A stretch of DNA of 10,452 bases from Rhodobacter sp. (GTDB lineage: Bacteria > Pseudomonadota > Alphaproteobacteria > Rhodobacterales > Rhodobacteraceae), in the NCBI GenBank assembly GCA_027482795.1, contig JAIXVS010000131.1:1-10452 (forward strand), in the 5' to 3' direction. Made by a program: the position numbers and the translations under genes. Under the pieces are notes generated by a model. That model did not search any database, was not told the origin of the DNA, and was given only the letters and a program-made list of their open reading frames with translations. Shown here piece after piece: positions 1-6,008 of this stretch. Each line of letters opens with the position of its first letter. Position 1 is the stretch's first letter.

Positions 1-243
1 CCGCAGGTTGCGCCGAACTGGTTGTCCTACGCCCTGCTGCGGTTTGAAATTAACGTGCGCGCCAGTGCCATTTTGGGCTTTGTTGGCGAAGGCGGCATTG
101 GCCATGATTTGAAATTGGCAATGCAATGGGGACAAGGGCGCTACGATAGCGTTGTGGCGATTTTCGCGCTGCTGTTCATTGCCATTGTCGTGGTCGACCA
201 AATTTCTGATCACTTTCGGCACAAGCTGGTAAAGGGCCACTGA
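1..243 (+). CDS. phnE: PhnE-type phosphonate ABC transporter permease, C-terminal part (5' end outside window)
   Basis: The frame is open from base 1 and ends at TGA 241-243, giving about 80 C-terminal residues; the start lies upstream of the window. The visible part carries the end of a binding-protein-dependent permease domain: a segment reading RFEINVRASAILGFVGEGGIG, a glycine-rich turn, then one hydrophobic helix (AIFALLFIAIVVV) and a basic tail (HKLVKGH). The next gene has the same layout (LESNTRSATVIGAIVGGGIG and RRKLIKGE), so the two are paralogous permeases. In the PhnCDE family the permease sits in the inner membrane and is driven by the PhnC ATPase, with PhnD as the periplasmic binding protein; those two genes are expected just upstream. 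The last codons (GTA AAG GGC) also form the ribosome binding site of the next gene. Family assignment is firm; substrate is inferred from the locus. Confidence 0.9.
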   Translation, partial: PQVAPNWLSYALLRFEINVRASAILGFVGEGGIGHDLKLAMQWGQGRYDSVVAIFALLFIAIVVVDQISDHFRHKLVKGH

Positions 244-244
244 T

Positions 245-1582
245 ATGACCATGACAGCCAACGCCCCCCAGCAAAACACCACCCTGCACAACACCGTTCT
301 GCACAGCTTTACCCGCAAACGCCGCCTTGCCATTGCAGTGCCGCTGATAATTTTGGCCTATCTGACCTATGCCGCGATCAGCTTTGATCTGGCAAGTTTG
401 GCGGCCCGCGCGCGAATGGACAACGCCGCCATCCTGCTTTCTGATTTCTGGTCGCACAAAACCCATGTCACGCGCGACAATCGTTCGGGCGACGTTGTGG
501 TTGCGATTGAGGGCGAGAATAAGGGCACCTACCCCGAAGGAATGCTGCCCGAATGGGTGACCATGAACGCAGGCGTGACCACGATTGATTTGGGCACGGG
601 CCATATCGTGACCTATGACGATGCTGGTGCGCGCTTTGTTGTGCCAAGCTATGGCACAATCAACATCCGCGAAGTCGATGGTAAGCCTGTTATAGATGCC
701 CCCTTGCCCATTCCTGATTGGATTTCGGTTGCATCGAACAAAGTGTCGGTCACCACCGATGCGGGGCGCTTCAGCTATTCGCGGTCAAAGGTGGAAACCT
801 TCAAATATCAGGCAGGATGGGAGCTGTGGTTTTTCACGCTTGATAGCCCGTTTTATGGCAAAGGCGTGGGCGAAATGGCTTATTTGGCCACCATAGGGCC
901 GCGCGTGGACGAAAATCGCATCAACTTTGGCTACATGCTGTCGGAATGGTGGAACAACCGCATGTGGCAGCACGGCGTGGTGGTTTGGGCCATTTTTGAA
1001 ACGATCTTGATGGCGTTCTTGGGCACGATGAGCGCGGCGATCGTCTCGCTTCCCATTGGGTTTTTGGCGGCCAGTAACTTTAACCCCTTTGGGGCGGCCC
1101 GCGGGCTTGTGCGGCGCGTGCTCGACTTTATCCGCGGGGTAGATGGGCTGATCTGGACAGTTATTCTAAGCCGCGCTTTCGGGCCTGGGCCGATGACAGG
1201 GGCGATTGCCATTGCGCTGACAGACACGGGCAGCTTTGGTAAAACCTTTTCCGAAGCTTTGGAAAACATTGATGAAAAGCAGGTTGAAGGTGTGCGATCC
1301 ACTGGGGCAAATGCCGTGCTGCGCGCGCGTTTTGGCGTGATCCCGCAGGTGATGCCCGTGCTGCTGGCGCAGGTTTTGTATTACCTTGAATCCAACACCC
1401 GCAGCGCCACCGTGATTGGCGCAATTGTGGGCGGCGGGATTGGCCTATTGCTGACGCAGGCGATTGTAACTCAAAAAGATTGGGAAGAAGTCGCTTATTA
1501 CATGGTCCTCATCGTGCTAATGGTGATGATGATGGACAGCCTTTCAGGCTGGCTGCGCCGCAAATTGATTAAAGGCGAATAA
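245..1582 (+). CDS. phnE: Second PhnE-type phosphonate ABC transporter permease with long N-terminal half
   Basis: A 445-residue inner-membrane permease starting one base after the previous stop, with AAAGGG about nine bases ahead of the ATG. Residues 27-47 form a first membrane helix after a basic stretch (RKRR). Residues 50-240 are mostly polar and probably form an extracytoplasmic domain. The permease core follows, with helices near 245-275, 303-325, 366-380, 387-408 and 417-433. The cytoplasmic EAA loop that contacts the ATPase is visible at about 337-371 (SEALENIDEKQVEGVRSTGA, then GVIPQVMP). Single-domain PhnE proteins are roughly 250-280 residues, so this is a long-form version. Two adjacent permease genes suggest a heterodimeric channel. 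The C-terminal tail RRKLIKGE matches that of the upstream permease. Substrate (phosphonate or phosphite/phosphate) is inferred from the neighbours. Confidence 0.93.
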   Translation: MTMTANAPQQNTTLHNTVLHSFTRKRRLAIAVPLIILAYLTYAAISFDLASLAARARMDNAAILLSDFWSHKTHVTRDNRSGDVVVAIEGENKGTYPEGMLPEWVTMNAGVTTIDLGTGHIVTYDDAGARFVVPSYGTINIREVDGKPVIDAPLPIPDWISVASNKVSVTTDAGRFSYSRSKVETFKYQAGWELWFFTLDSPFYGKGVGEMAYLATIGPRVDENRINFGYMLSEWWNNRMWQHGVVVWAIFETILMAFLGTMSAAIVSLPIGFLAASNFNPFGAARGLVRRVLDFIRGVDGLIWTVILSRAFGPGPMTGAIAIALTDTGSFGKTFSEALENIDEKQVEGVRSTGANAVLRARFGVIPQVMPVLLAQVLYYLESNTRSATVIGAIVGGGIGLLLTQAIVTQKDWEEVAYYMVLIVLMVMMMDSLSGWLRRKLIKGE

Positions 1583-2199
1583 TGCCGAAATTATCCGCCG
1601 ACGCGCCCTTTGTGCATGAGGGCTGCAAGATTGTGAACTCTACTTTCGGTGCCTATTGCGAGGTGGGCGAGGGTTCGATTGTGGTCAATTCCACCTTCGA
1701 AGATTACGCCTATTGCGACCGTATGGCTGATATTGCCAACACCACCGTAGGCCGATTTTCCAACATCGCGGCCATGACGCGGATCGGGCCAACCGACCAC
1801 CCCTATGCCAACGCCGCGCAGCATCACTTCCTGTATCGCTCGTCCTACTATTGGGATGATGCGCAAGACGACCCCGAATTTTTTGCCGCCCGCGCCGCGC
1901 GGCGCACCACGCTGGGCGCGGATTGCTGGATTGGTCACGGCGCAATCATCAAGCCTGAAACCAGCATCGGCATCGGCGCAATTGTGGCCAGCGGCGCGGT
2001 GGTGACAAAGGATGTATCCCCTTTCATGATTGTTGCAGGTTGCCCTGCTACCCCCATCCGCGCGCGGTTTTCCGATACGGTGATTGAACGGATGCTTGCG
2101 CTGGCGTGGTGGGACTGGGATCACGCAAGCCTGCGCGCCGCATTGATAGATTTCCGAAGCCTAAAGGCTGAGGCGTTTTTGGAAAAGTATGACGGCTGA
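1582..2199 (+). CDS. Phosphonate-locus hexapeptide-repeat acetyltransferase (CatB/Vat-like)
   Basis: A 205-residue left-handed beta-helix transferase. Imperfect hexapeptide repeats run through about 12-70 and resume at 110-145 (LGADCWIGHGAIIKPETSIG, then IGAIVASGAVVTKDV). Between them is a loop with TDHP at 71-74; a histidine in this position is catalytic in xenobiotic acetyltransferases, so H73 is the likely catalytic base. The end of the helix, VAGCPATPIRARF (151-163), is the usual acetyl-CoA-side turn. This matches the transferase hexapeptide family repeatedly found in phosphonate operons. The start shares bases with the phnE stop (TAATG), with AAAGG nine bases upstream. Role is unproven: it may acetylate aminoalkylphosphonates or a pathway intermediate, in place of PhnO, which is not seen here. 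Fold assignment is secure; substrate is a guess. Confidence 0.9.
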   Translation: MPKLSADAPFVHEGCKIVNSTFGAYCEVGEGSIVVNSTFEDYAYCDRMADIANTTVGRFSNIAAMTRIGPTDHPYANAAQHHFLYRSSYYWDDAQDDPEFFAARAARRTTLGADCWIGHGAIIKPETSIGIGAIVASGAVVTKDVSPFMIVAGCPATPIRARFSDTVIERMLALAWWDWDHASLRAALIDFRSLKAEAFLEKYDG

Positions 2200-2830
2200 A
2201 CCCGTAAAGCCCCCTGTCGAAGACGCCAGCTTATCCGCTATCGCAGCCGCAATTGCGCGCATGAATGGCCGCAGAATCGTCGCCATTGACGGCGTCGATG
2301 GCGCAGGCAAAACGACATTTGCCGATAAACTCACCCCTTTGGTTGCAGCCAATGGCAAGCCAGTTCTACGGGCCAGCATTGACGGTTTTCACAACACCCG
2401 CGCCCTGCGGTACCAAAGGGGAAAAGACGACCCGCTTGGCTATTTCTTAGATAGTTATAACTACGCTGAATTTCAGGATTTTCTGATCACCCCTTTTCGC
2501 GCGCGGAACGAAACCGTGCATGTGGCGCGGTTTGACCACCACAGTGATAGCGCCAATCCGAAGGTCGCACTTGTGCCAAACGATGCAGTCTTGTTGATCG
2601 ATGGCATTTTCCTGCATCGAGACGAGCTGCACACCAACTGGGACTTTAGCCTTTTCTTGGACATACCCTTCGCAGAAACATTTCGCCGTATGGCGCTGCG
2701 CGATGGGTTTGATCCAGACCCTTTGGCCGCCAGCAATAGGCGGTATCATCAAGGGCAGCTTTTGTATTTCGCGCAGTGCACTCCAAAGGCGCGCGCAAGC
2801 CAATTGATTGGCTGGCAATCGGCAAAATAA
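2189..2830 (+). CDS. Uridine-kinase / phosphoribulokinase-like P-loop kinase
   Basis: A 213-residue P-loop kinase overlapping the acetyltransferase gene by 11 bases, with GGAAAAG just before the ATG. Walker A is GVDGAGKTT (35-43). The substrate-side motif ASIDGFHNT (62-70) and the acid-rich strand LLIDGIFLHRDEL (135-147) are typical of the uridine kinase/phosphoribulokinase family. A basic lid region (RRYHQGQLLYF, 184-194) follows. It is not PhnN, which is guanylate-kinase-like and has a different P-loop context. As PhnN (ribose 1,5-bisphosphate to PRPP) is absent from the window, this kinase could act on a ribose phosphate of the C-P lyase pathway, but that is inference. The C-terminus after residue 203 is short and lacks the usual VIDN-type ending of relatives, so a natural truncation or frameshift is possible. 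Family is clear; substrate is unknown. Confidence 0.85.
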   Translation: MTAEPVKPPVEDASLSAIAAAIARMNGRRIVAIDGVDGAGKTTFADKLTPLVAANGKPVLRASIDGFHNTRALRYQRGKDDPLGYFLDSYNYAEFQDFLITPFRARNETVHVARFDHHSDSANPKVALVPNDAVLLIDGIFLHRDELHTNWDFSLFLDIPFAETFRRMALRDGFDPDPLAASNRRYHQGQLLYFAQCTPKARASQLIGWQSAK

Positions 2831-2836
2831 ACTGGG

Positions 2837-3361
2837 CTAAAGGGCCACTTTTGCTGGCTCTTCGGCCATAACAAACTCGTAAGTGACCGCATCGGTAAAC
2901 CACGGCGGCGCAGGAATGGCCGGGTTCACAACACCGCCAAGCCTTTGGGCCAGCGCCAGCGAGCGGATGTTGTCAGGTTTGATGCGGGCAAGAAGGTGAT
3001 CAAGCCCAAGGTCGGCCTTGGCACAATCGAGATAGGCGCGCGCGGCCTCAAAGGCAAAGCCTTGGCCTTGATCGGCTGGTGACCACAATGTCCAACTCAT
3101 TTCGGGCGGATGTTCCGTGTCCAGTTGCAGCGCACCCACATGCCCCAAAGGGCGCAGGGTGGCGCTATCGCAAAACACCAGCCTACCGAATCCGCGTAAT
3201 TCCCAATGGCCGATCATTGCGGCCAGCTTATCAAAGGCGGCGGCGCGGGTGAAAGGGCCGCCTGTCATTGCAGCGTGCGCGCTGGTGCAATAGGCGGTAT
3301 AGGCATTCAAATCTGCACAGATAGGGCGACGCAAAAAAAGCCGTTCTGTTTTTTGGACCAT
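2837..3361 (-). CDS. GNAT-family N-acetyltransferase (RimJ/RimL-like)
   Basis: A GNAT acetyltransferase, last gene of the phnF-phnM-Nudix block. With the ATG at 3361 it has 174 residues: TERLFLRRP (5-13) is the usual N-terminal strand of the RimJ/RimL type, GHVGALQLD (73-81) is the central strand, and DQGQGFAFEAA (97-107) is the acetyl-CoA pyrophosphate loop. IKPDNIRSLALAQRLG (127-142) is the typical motif B helix. This start has GGTGAT at good spacing. An upstream ATG at 3403, with AAAGG nine bases before it, would add 14 residues and overlap the Nudix gene by 29 bases, and cannot be excluded. It does not look like PhnO, a smaller GNAT that acetylates aminoalkylphosphonates, but an analogous role is conceivable. 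Its stop lies 6 bases from the stop of the convergent kinase gene. Confidence 0.88.
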   Translation of the reverse strand: MVQKTERLFLRRPICADLNAYTAYCTSAHAAMTGGPFTRAAAFDKLAAMIGHWELRGFGRLVFCDSATLRPLGHVGALQLDTEHPPEMSWTLWSPADQGQGFAFEAARAYLDCAKADLGLDHLLARIKPDNIRSLALAQRLGGVVNPAIPAPPWFTDAVTYEFVMAEEPAKVAL

Positions 3362-3374
3362 GTCAATCACCGCT

Positions 3375-3959
3375 TCAACGCGCATCAGATTCAACACCGC
3401 CATTTGGAGTTACCTTTCCAAGGCAGTCCAAGATTTTCTTAACGAAGCGGCCAAAATTGGGATCTGTTTGCGAAAAAGGCAGGTCGGTCAAGTTGAACCA
3501 ACGCATATCAGAATATTCGCCTTGGTCGAAATCAGGAACGGCATCCGATGCCCCTCGCAAAGGATACCACAGGCTCATGTCGTGGTGGGGGTTCAGTCCC
3601 TTTGTCTGCGTGATTGTGAAGAAAAGAGGAAATGTCAGTAAGAAATCTGCCGCACTGCGCAGTTCTTCTTGGCATTCACGGGTAACAGTTTCGCGGGGAT
3701 GCTCGCCTTCTTCTACATGGCCCCCGGGCGGTAACCAAAGGCCCGACTTGCGATGAGCGCCAAGCAAGAACCAAGGCCCTGCGGGGTCAATGACAGGAAA
3801 ATAACTGACAAGATGCGGATCAGGTTTGTCAGGAACTGCGCCGCGCCAAATTGGGCATTCTTGTTCGACCAAAGACCGAAAGCGATTCAAATCGCGCTGT
3901 TCAACAGCGTCCATTGGGGTGATGGACGTTATTTCGGCCAAGAGTGCCTTTTTCATCAT
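3375..3959 (-). CDS. Nudix hydrolase
   Basis: A 194-residue protein with an intact metal-binding Nudix box at 80-99: G80, E86, R94-E95 and E98-E99 occupy the expected positions (GGHVEEGEHPRE, then TVTRECQEEL). The usual glycine after the final EE pair is arginine, a tolerated change. The family hydrolyses nucleoside diphosphates linked to another group, or related polyphosphates, using Mg2+. The start at 3959 overlaps the phnM stop in an ATGA arrangement; a longer form from 3980 would overlap phnM by 25 bases and is less likely. Being translationally coupled to phnM, a diphosphatase, it may act on a phosphorylated ribose intermediate or on PRPP, or clean up damaged nucleotides. That is inference from position only; the sequence does not show the substrate. 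Confidence 0.9.
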   Translation of the reverse strand: MMKKALLAEITSITPMDAVEQRDLNRFRSLVEQECPIWRGAVPDKPDPHLVSYFPVIDPAGPWFLLGAHRKSGLWLPPGGHVEEGEHPRETVTRECQEELRSAADFLLTFPLFFTITQTKGLNPHHDMSLWYPLRGASDAVPDFDQGEYSDMRWFNLTDLPFSQTDPNFGRFVKKILDCLGKVTPNGGVESDAR

Positions 3960-5119
3960 GACAGCGCGCTTGACGACCAAACCCGGCGCGCTGCTTCTCC
4001 CGACAAATGGGCGATTCTGCCTGCGCAGATTGTCATCTCGACAGCGCGGGTTTCGGCATTCACGGCCACCAGATCGGCGCGTTTGCCAGCAGTCAAAGTG
4101 CCGCGGTCATGCAGGCCTGCGATTTGGGCGGGATTGGTCGAAATCATCGCCCAAGCAGCAGGCAAGTCCGCCACGCCCGCGTCCAGCAGATAGAAGGCAG
4201 CTTGGGCAAGGGCGGGGTAGTAGTAATCTGACACCAAGGCATCACAAAGCCCCGCCTCGACCAGCGATTGCGCGGCTATATTGCCCGATTGGCTGCCACC
4301 GCGCACCACATTGGGCGCGCCCATCAGCACAGGTTCGCCCGCATCGCGTGCAGCCTGTGCGGCGGCCACGGTCGTTGGAAATTCGCAGTTCGGCGCGCCG
4401 AGGTTGCGGTAGAAGGCGCGGGTTTCCGCCGTGCCATCATCATGCGATCCCATATGTACGCCGCTGGCCTGAAACCGCCCCGCAAGCTGCGCCAAAGCAC
4501 GCGGCACATCTGCCCCAGCGGCATCTGCCGTTTGCACAATCTGCAACATCTCTTCCGCCGTGCGTTTGGTTTGCGCAGCCCAACTGGCAAAGCGGTGGGG
4601 ATGGTTTTGCGCCATATCCAACGCTTCGGGCAGGTGGTTGTTGAACACCACATAATCTACGCCATAGTCGGCAACTGCCTCTGCCACTTGATCAAAATCG
4701 TGGGGAATATGGGTTTCCAGCCGTATCTGAACGCGGCAATCGGCCAGCAGGCTGGCGCGCACATCGCGCAGGGCTGCCAGCAAATCCAACGTAGCCTCGG
4801 CAGACCTAAACCCGCCTTCCCAGCTCCAACTTTGGGCAAGCCATGCGGTTGCCACACCATTCGCGGCCAGTTCCGCCGCCACAGATGTCAGCGCGCGGCG
4901 CTTATCAAAGGGGGCAGTTGGGCGCGGGGAAAGGTGGCGTTCAAACCCATCGCCATGCAGATCGATGATCGCGGGCAGCAGCAGATAGTCCGTCAAATCC
5001 ACCTCGCGCGCGGCTCCGTCTGCGATTAGGCCACCTGCCAGCGTCAGGGCCTCGTCCATCATGTGACCATCTATCAGACACTGCGCGCCCGTCAGGCGCA
5101 AAGGGGGGATTTGCGGCAT
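3956..5119 (-). CDS. phnM: Alpha-D-ribose 1-methylphosphonate 5-triphosphate diphosphatase PhnM
   Basis: A 387-residue amidohydrolase-superfamily protein. PhnM removes pyrophosphate from ribose 1-phosphonate 5-triphosphate to give the 5-phosphate used by PhnJ. Metal-site motifs are visible: HGDGFERH (55-62, the HxD pair), LETHIPHDF (135-143), GSHDDG (225-230) and VSDYYYP (296-302). The phnM signature MGAPNVVRGGSQSGN (266-280) and the C-terminal amidohydrolase turn GKRADLVAV (345-353) are present. The start at 5119 is chosen because AAGGAA lies five bases upstream and the protein then begins at the first conserved strand. An in-frame ATG at 5155 directly abuts the Pho box and would lie upstream of the expected transcript start. 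It is followed by Nudix and GNAT genes with tight spacing. Confidence 0.96.
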   Translation of the reverse strand: MPQIPPLRLTGAQCLIDGHMMDEALTLAGGLIADGAAREVDLTDYLLLPAIIDLHGDGFERHLSPRPTAPFDKRRALTSVAAELAANGVATAWLAQSWSWEGGFRSAEATLDLLAALRDVRASLLADCRVQIRLETHIPHDFDQVAEAVADYGVDYVVFNNHLPEALDMAQNHPHRFASWAAQTKRTAEEMLQIVQTADAAGADVPRALAQLAGRFQASGVHMGSHDDGTAETRAFYRNLGAPNCEFPTTVAAAQAARDAGEPVLMGAPNVVRGGSQSGNIAAQSLVEAGLCDALVSDYYYPALAQAAFYLLDAGVADLPAAWAMISTNPAQIAGLHDRGTLTAGKRADLVAVNAETRAVEMTICAGRIAHLSGEAARRVWSSSALS

Positions 5120-5124
5120 TATGT

Positions 5125-5130
5125 TTCCTT
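5125..5130 (-). promoter_or_regulatory. Ribosome binding site that fixes the phnM start
   Basis: On the minus strand AAGGAA lies five bases upstream of the ATG at 5119. No comparable site precedes the longer in-frame start at 5155, so this supports the shorter 387-residue PhnM. Confidence 0.6.
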
Positions 5131-5155
5131 TTCGATGTGCTGCTATCTGCCACAA

Positions 5156-5173
5156 GTGACGGATTTGTGACAG
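5156..5173 (-). promoter_or_regulatory. Pho box (PhoB binding site) in front of phnM
   Basis: Read on the minus strand this is CTGTCAC AAAT CCGTCAC: two 7-base PhoB half-sites separated by four AT-rich bases. It agrees at 16 of 18 positions with the enterobacterial Pho box CTGTCATAAATCTGTCAC. It begins 15 bases after the phnF stop and ends 36 bases before the phnM ATG, oriented to activate phnM. A convincing -10 is not obvious: GATAGC at 5147-5142 or TAGCAG at 5145-5140 are the best candidates at roughly Pho-box spacing. The site implies that phnM-Nudix-GNAT has its own phosphate-starvation promoter, separate from phnF. Confidence 0.7.
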
Positions 5174-5188
5174 GGCTGCGGCGATGCG

Positions 5189-5917
5189 CTAGCCGCCTAT
5201 ATCTTGGTTTTGTACCGTCAGCGCCACGCGTTCGCCTGCAAACCAAGTCGTGCCAAACTCAACAGGTATACCCGCAGGGTCAACATTCACCGCCTCGGTG
5301 CGAATCAGCGCCGATCCTTCGCGCAGGCGCAGGGCGTGGGCCAGCAAAGTATCAGCCAGTTTGGCGGTGATGCGGGTTTGGGCGCGGGTGTAATCGGGCA
5401 CACCGCAGGCCGCCAGCGCCGCACTGACCGAACTTTGCCCCTGCATATGCGCCAGAAAATCGGGAAAGCGCGCAGCAGGAAAGCACGATCGAAACACGGC
5501 CAAGGGCTGCCCATCGGCCAGCGAGATACCTTCTATGACCTGCACCATGTTCCCCGTTGGCATGCGCAGCGCCGCCGCCTCTTTCGCACTGGCAGGCAAG
5601 CATTCCAGCCGTGTGATCTGGCGCGAGGGGGTGCGCCCAGACTCTTGGATGTTTTGGTGAAACCGCACACGGCTGCCCAGCGCGTAATCGGTTGGGCGAA
5701 TTGTTACAAAAACGCCCGCCCCGCGCCGCGCATGGACCACCCCCGCCTGTGCCAAATCGGCCAAGGCATGGCGCACCGTGTGGCGGTTCACACCAAAGCG
5801 CAGGGCCAATTCCGCCTCGGTCGGCAGTTTATCGCCCGCTGCATAATGGCCTTGCGCAATCTCGCCCTGCAAGGTTTGCGCGATAGATTGCCAGATGGGG
5901 GTTCGCGGGCTTGTCAT
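5189..5917 (-). CDS. phnF: GntR/HutC-family transcriptional regulator PhnF
   Basis: A 242-residue regulator. The N-terminal winged helix-turn-helix spans about 7-72: KLPTEAELALRFGVNRHTVR (30-49), ALADLAQAGVVHARRGAGVF (51-70). A UTRA-type effector domain follows at about 85-235 (HutC subfamily), with characteristic segments QVIEGISLADGQPLAVFRS (126-144) and the closing strand IPVEFGTTWF (217-226). PhnF proteins regulate phosphonate genes and are thought to sense a small ligand such as a phosphonate or pathway metabolite. The start at 5917 is the only one consistent with the family N-terminus, though no strong ribosome binding site precedes it (only GTGAAA). The start codon is overlapped by a plus-strand Pho box, and a near-palindrome 46 bases upstream is the likely binding site for PhnF itself. 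Family is certain; the exact ligand is not known. Confidence 0.93.
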   Translation of the reverse strand: MTSPRTPIWQSIAQTLQGEIAQGHYAAGDKLPTEAELALRFGVNRHTVRHALADLAQAGVVHARRGAGVFVTIRPTDYALGSRVRFHQNIQESGRTPSRQITRLECLPASAKEAAALRMPTGNMVQVIEGISLADGQPLAVFRSCFPAARFPDFLAHMQGQSSVSAALAACGVPDYTRAQTRITAKLADTLLAHALRLREGSALIRTEAVNVDPAGIPVEFGTTWFAGERVALTVQNQDIGG

Positions 5918-5928
5918 AAATATTTCAC
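5911..5928 (+). promoter_or_regulatory. Second Pho box, pointing toward phnG and overlapping the phnF start codon
   Basis: TTGTCAT AAAT ATTTCAC on the plus strand matches the Pho box CTGTCATAAATCTGTCAC at 15 of 18 positions. The first half-site is near perfect; the second is weaker. The CAT is the reverse complement of the phnF start codon, so seven of its bases are coding. It faces the phnGHI operon, 80 bases before the phnG ATG. Against it, no -10-like hexamer sits about 10-11 bases downstream, where the DNA is GC-rich. It may therefore use a non-canonical promoter or act mainly to limit phnF expression. Confidence 0.45.
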
Positions 5929-5956
5929 GTGCATTTTGGCGCGGGGCGCGGTAACA

Positions 5957-5985
5957 GTTATCTAGTTGTATAGTATTCTAGACAA
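5957..5985 (-). promoter_or_regulatory. Candidate phnF promoter
   Basis: On the minus strand TTGTCT (5985-5980) and GATAAC (5962-5957) are separated by exactly 17 bases, resembling -35 (3 of 6) and -10 (4 of 6) elements. The palindromic operator covers the -35 and the whole spacer, which would give direct autorepression. Transcription would start about 30 bases before the phnF ATG. Confidence 0.35.
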
Positions 5986-5987
5986 CT
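5964..5987. promoter_or_regulatory. Likely PhnF operator (24-bp near-palindrome)
   Basis: The 24 bases form a dyad in which 10 of 12 pairs are complementary: outer arms AGTTGT and ACAACT are perfect, and inner TAG/CTA blocks are symmetric. Read as half-sites, TTGTATAG and CTAGACAA flank a TATT spacer. This fits the GT-n-TA / TA-n-AC style of sites bound by HutC-type GntR repressors. It lies between divergent phnF and phnG and overlaps candidate promoter elements for both, so binding by PhnF could control both directions. Confidence 0.6.
5969..5974 (+). promoter_or_regulatory. Candidate -10 element for phnG
   Basis: TATAGT differs from the consensus -10 at one position and lies within the palindromic operator, about 35 bases before the phnG ATG. 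No recognisable -35 lies 16-18 bases upstream (GC-rich DNA), which would fit an activator-dependent promoter. The upstream Pho box is about 40 bases away, farther than usual, so this assignment is tentative. Confidence 0.3.
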
Positions 5988-6008
5988 TCGCAAGATGTCG
6001 GAGATGCC

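Noticed and set aside
176..604. Open reading frame on the minus strand opposite the phnE genes
   Set aside because: It lies opposite strongly recognised permease coding, has low-complexity composition and no family features; it is a shadow of codon bias.
2189..2830. Calling the kinase PhnN
   Set aside because: PhnN is guanylate-kinase-like; the motifs here (GVDGAGKT, SIDGFH, LLIDG) belong to the uridine kinase/phosphoribulokinase family.
2836..2854. Small hairpin between the convergent kinase and GNAT stops (GCTAAAG paired with CTTTTGC), a possible two-way terminator
   Set aside because: The stem is short, contains a T-T mismatch, is only partly GC, and has no clean T-run right after it on either strand.
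3262..3279. CTGTCATT sequence as another Pho box
   Set aside because: Only one half-site matches, the second is absent, and it lies inside the GNAT coding region.
3826..5029. Long plus-strand open frames opposite phnM and Nudix
   Set aside because: They are antisense to confidently identified genes, rich in Arg/Pro/His as expected of shadow frames, and lack recognisable motifs.
5120..5155. Longer PhnM start at 5155
   Set aside because: The 12 extra residues are not family-like, there is no ribosome binding site, and the ATG abuts the Pho box, so the transcript would probably begin downstream of it.
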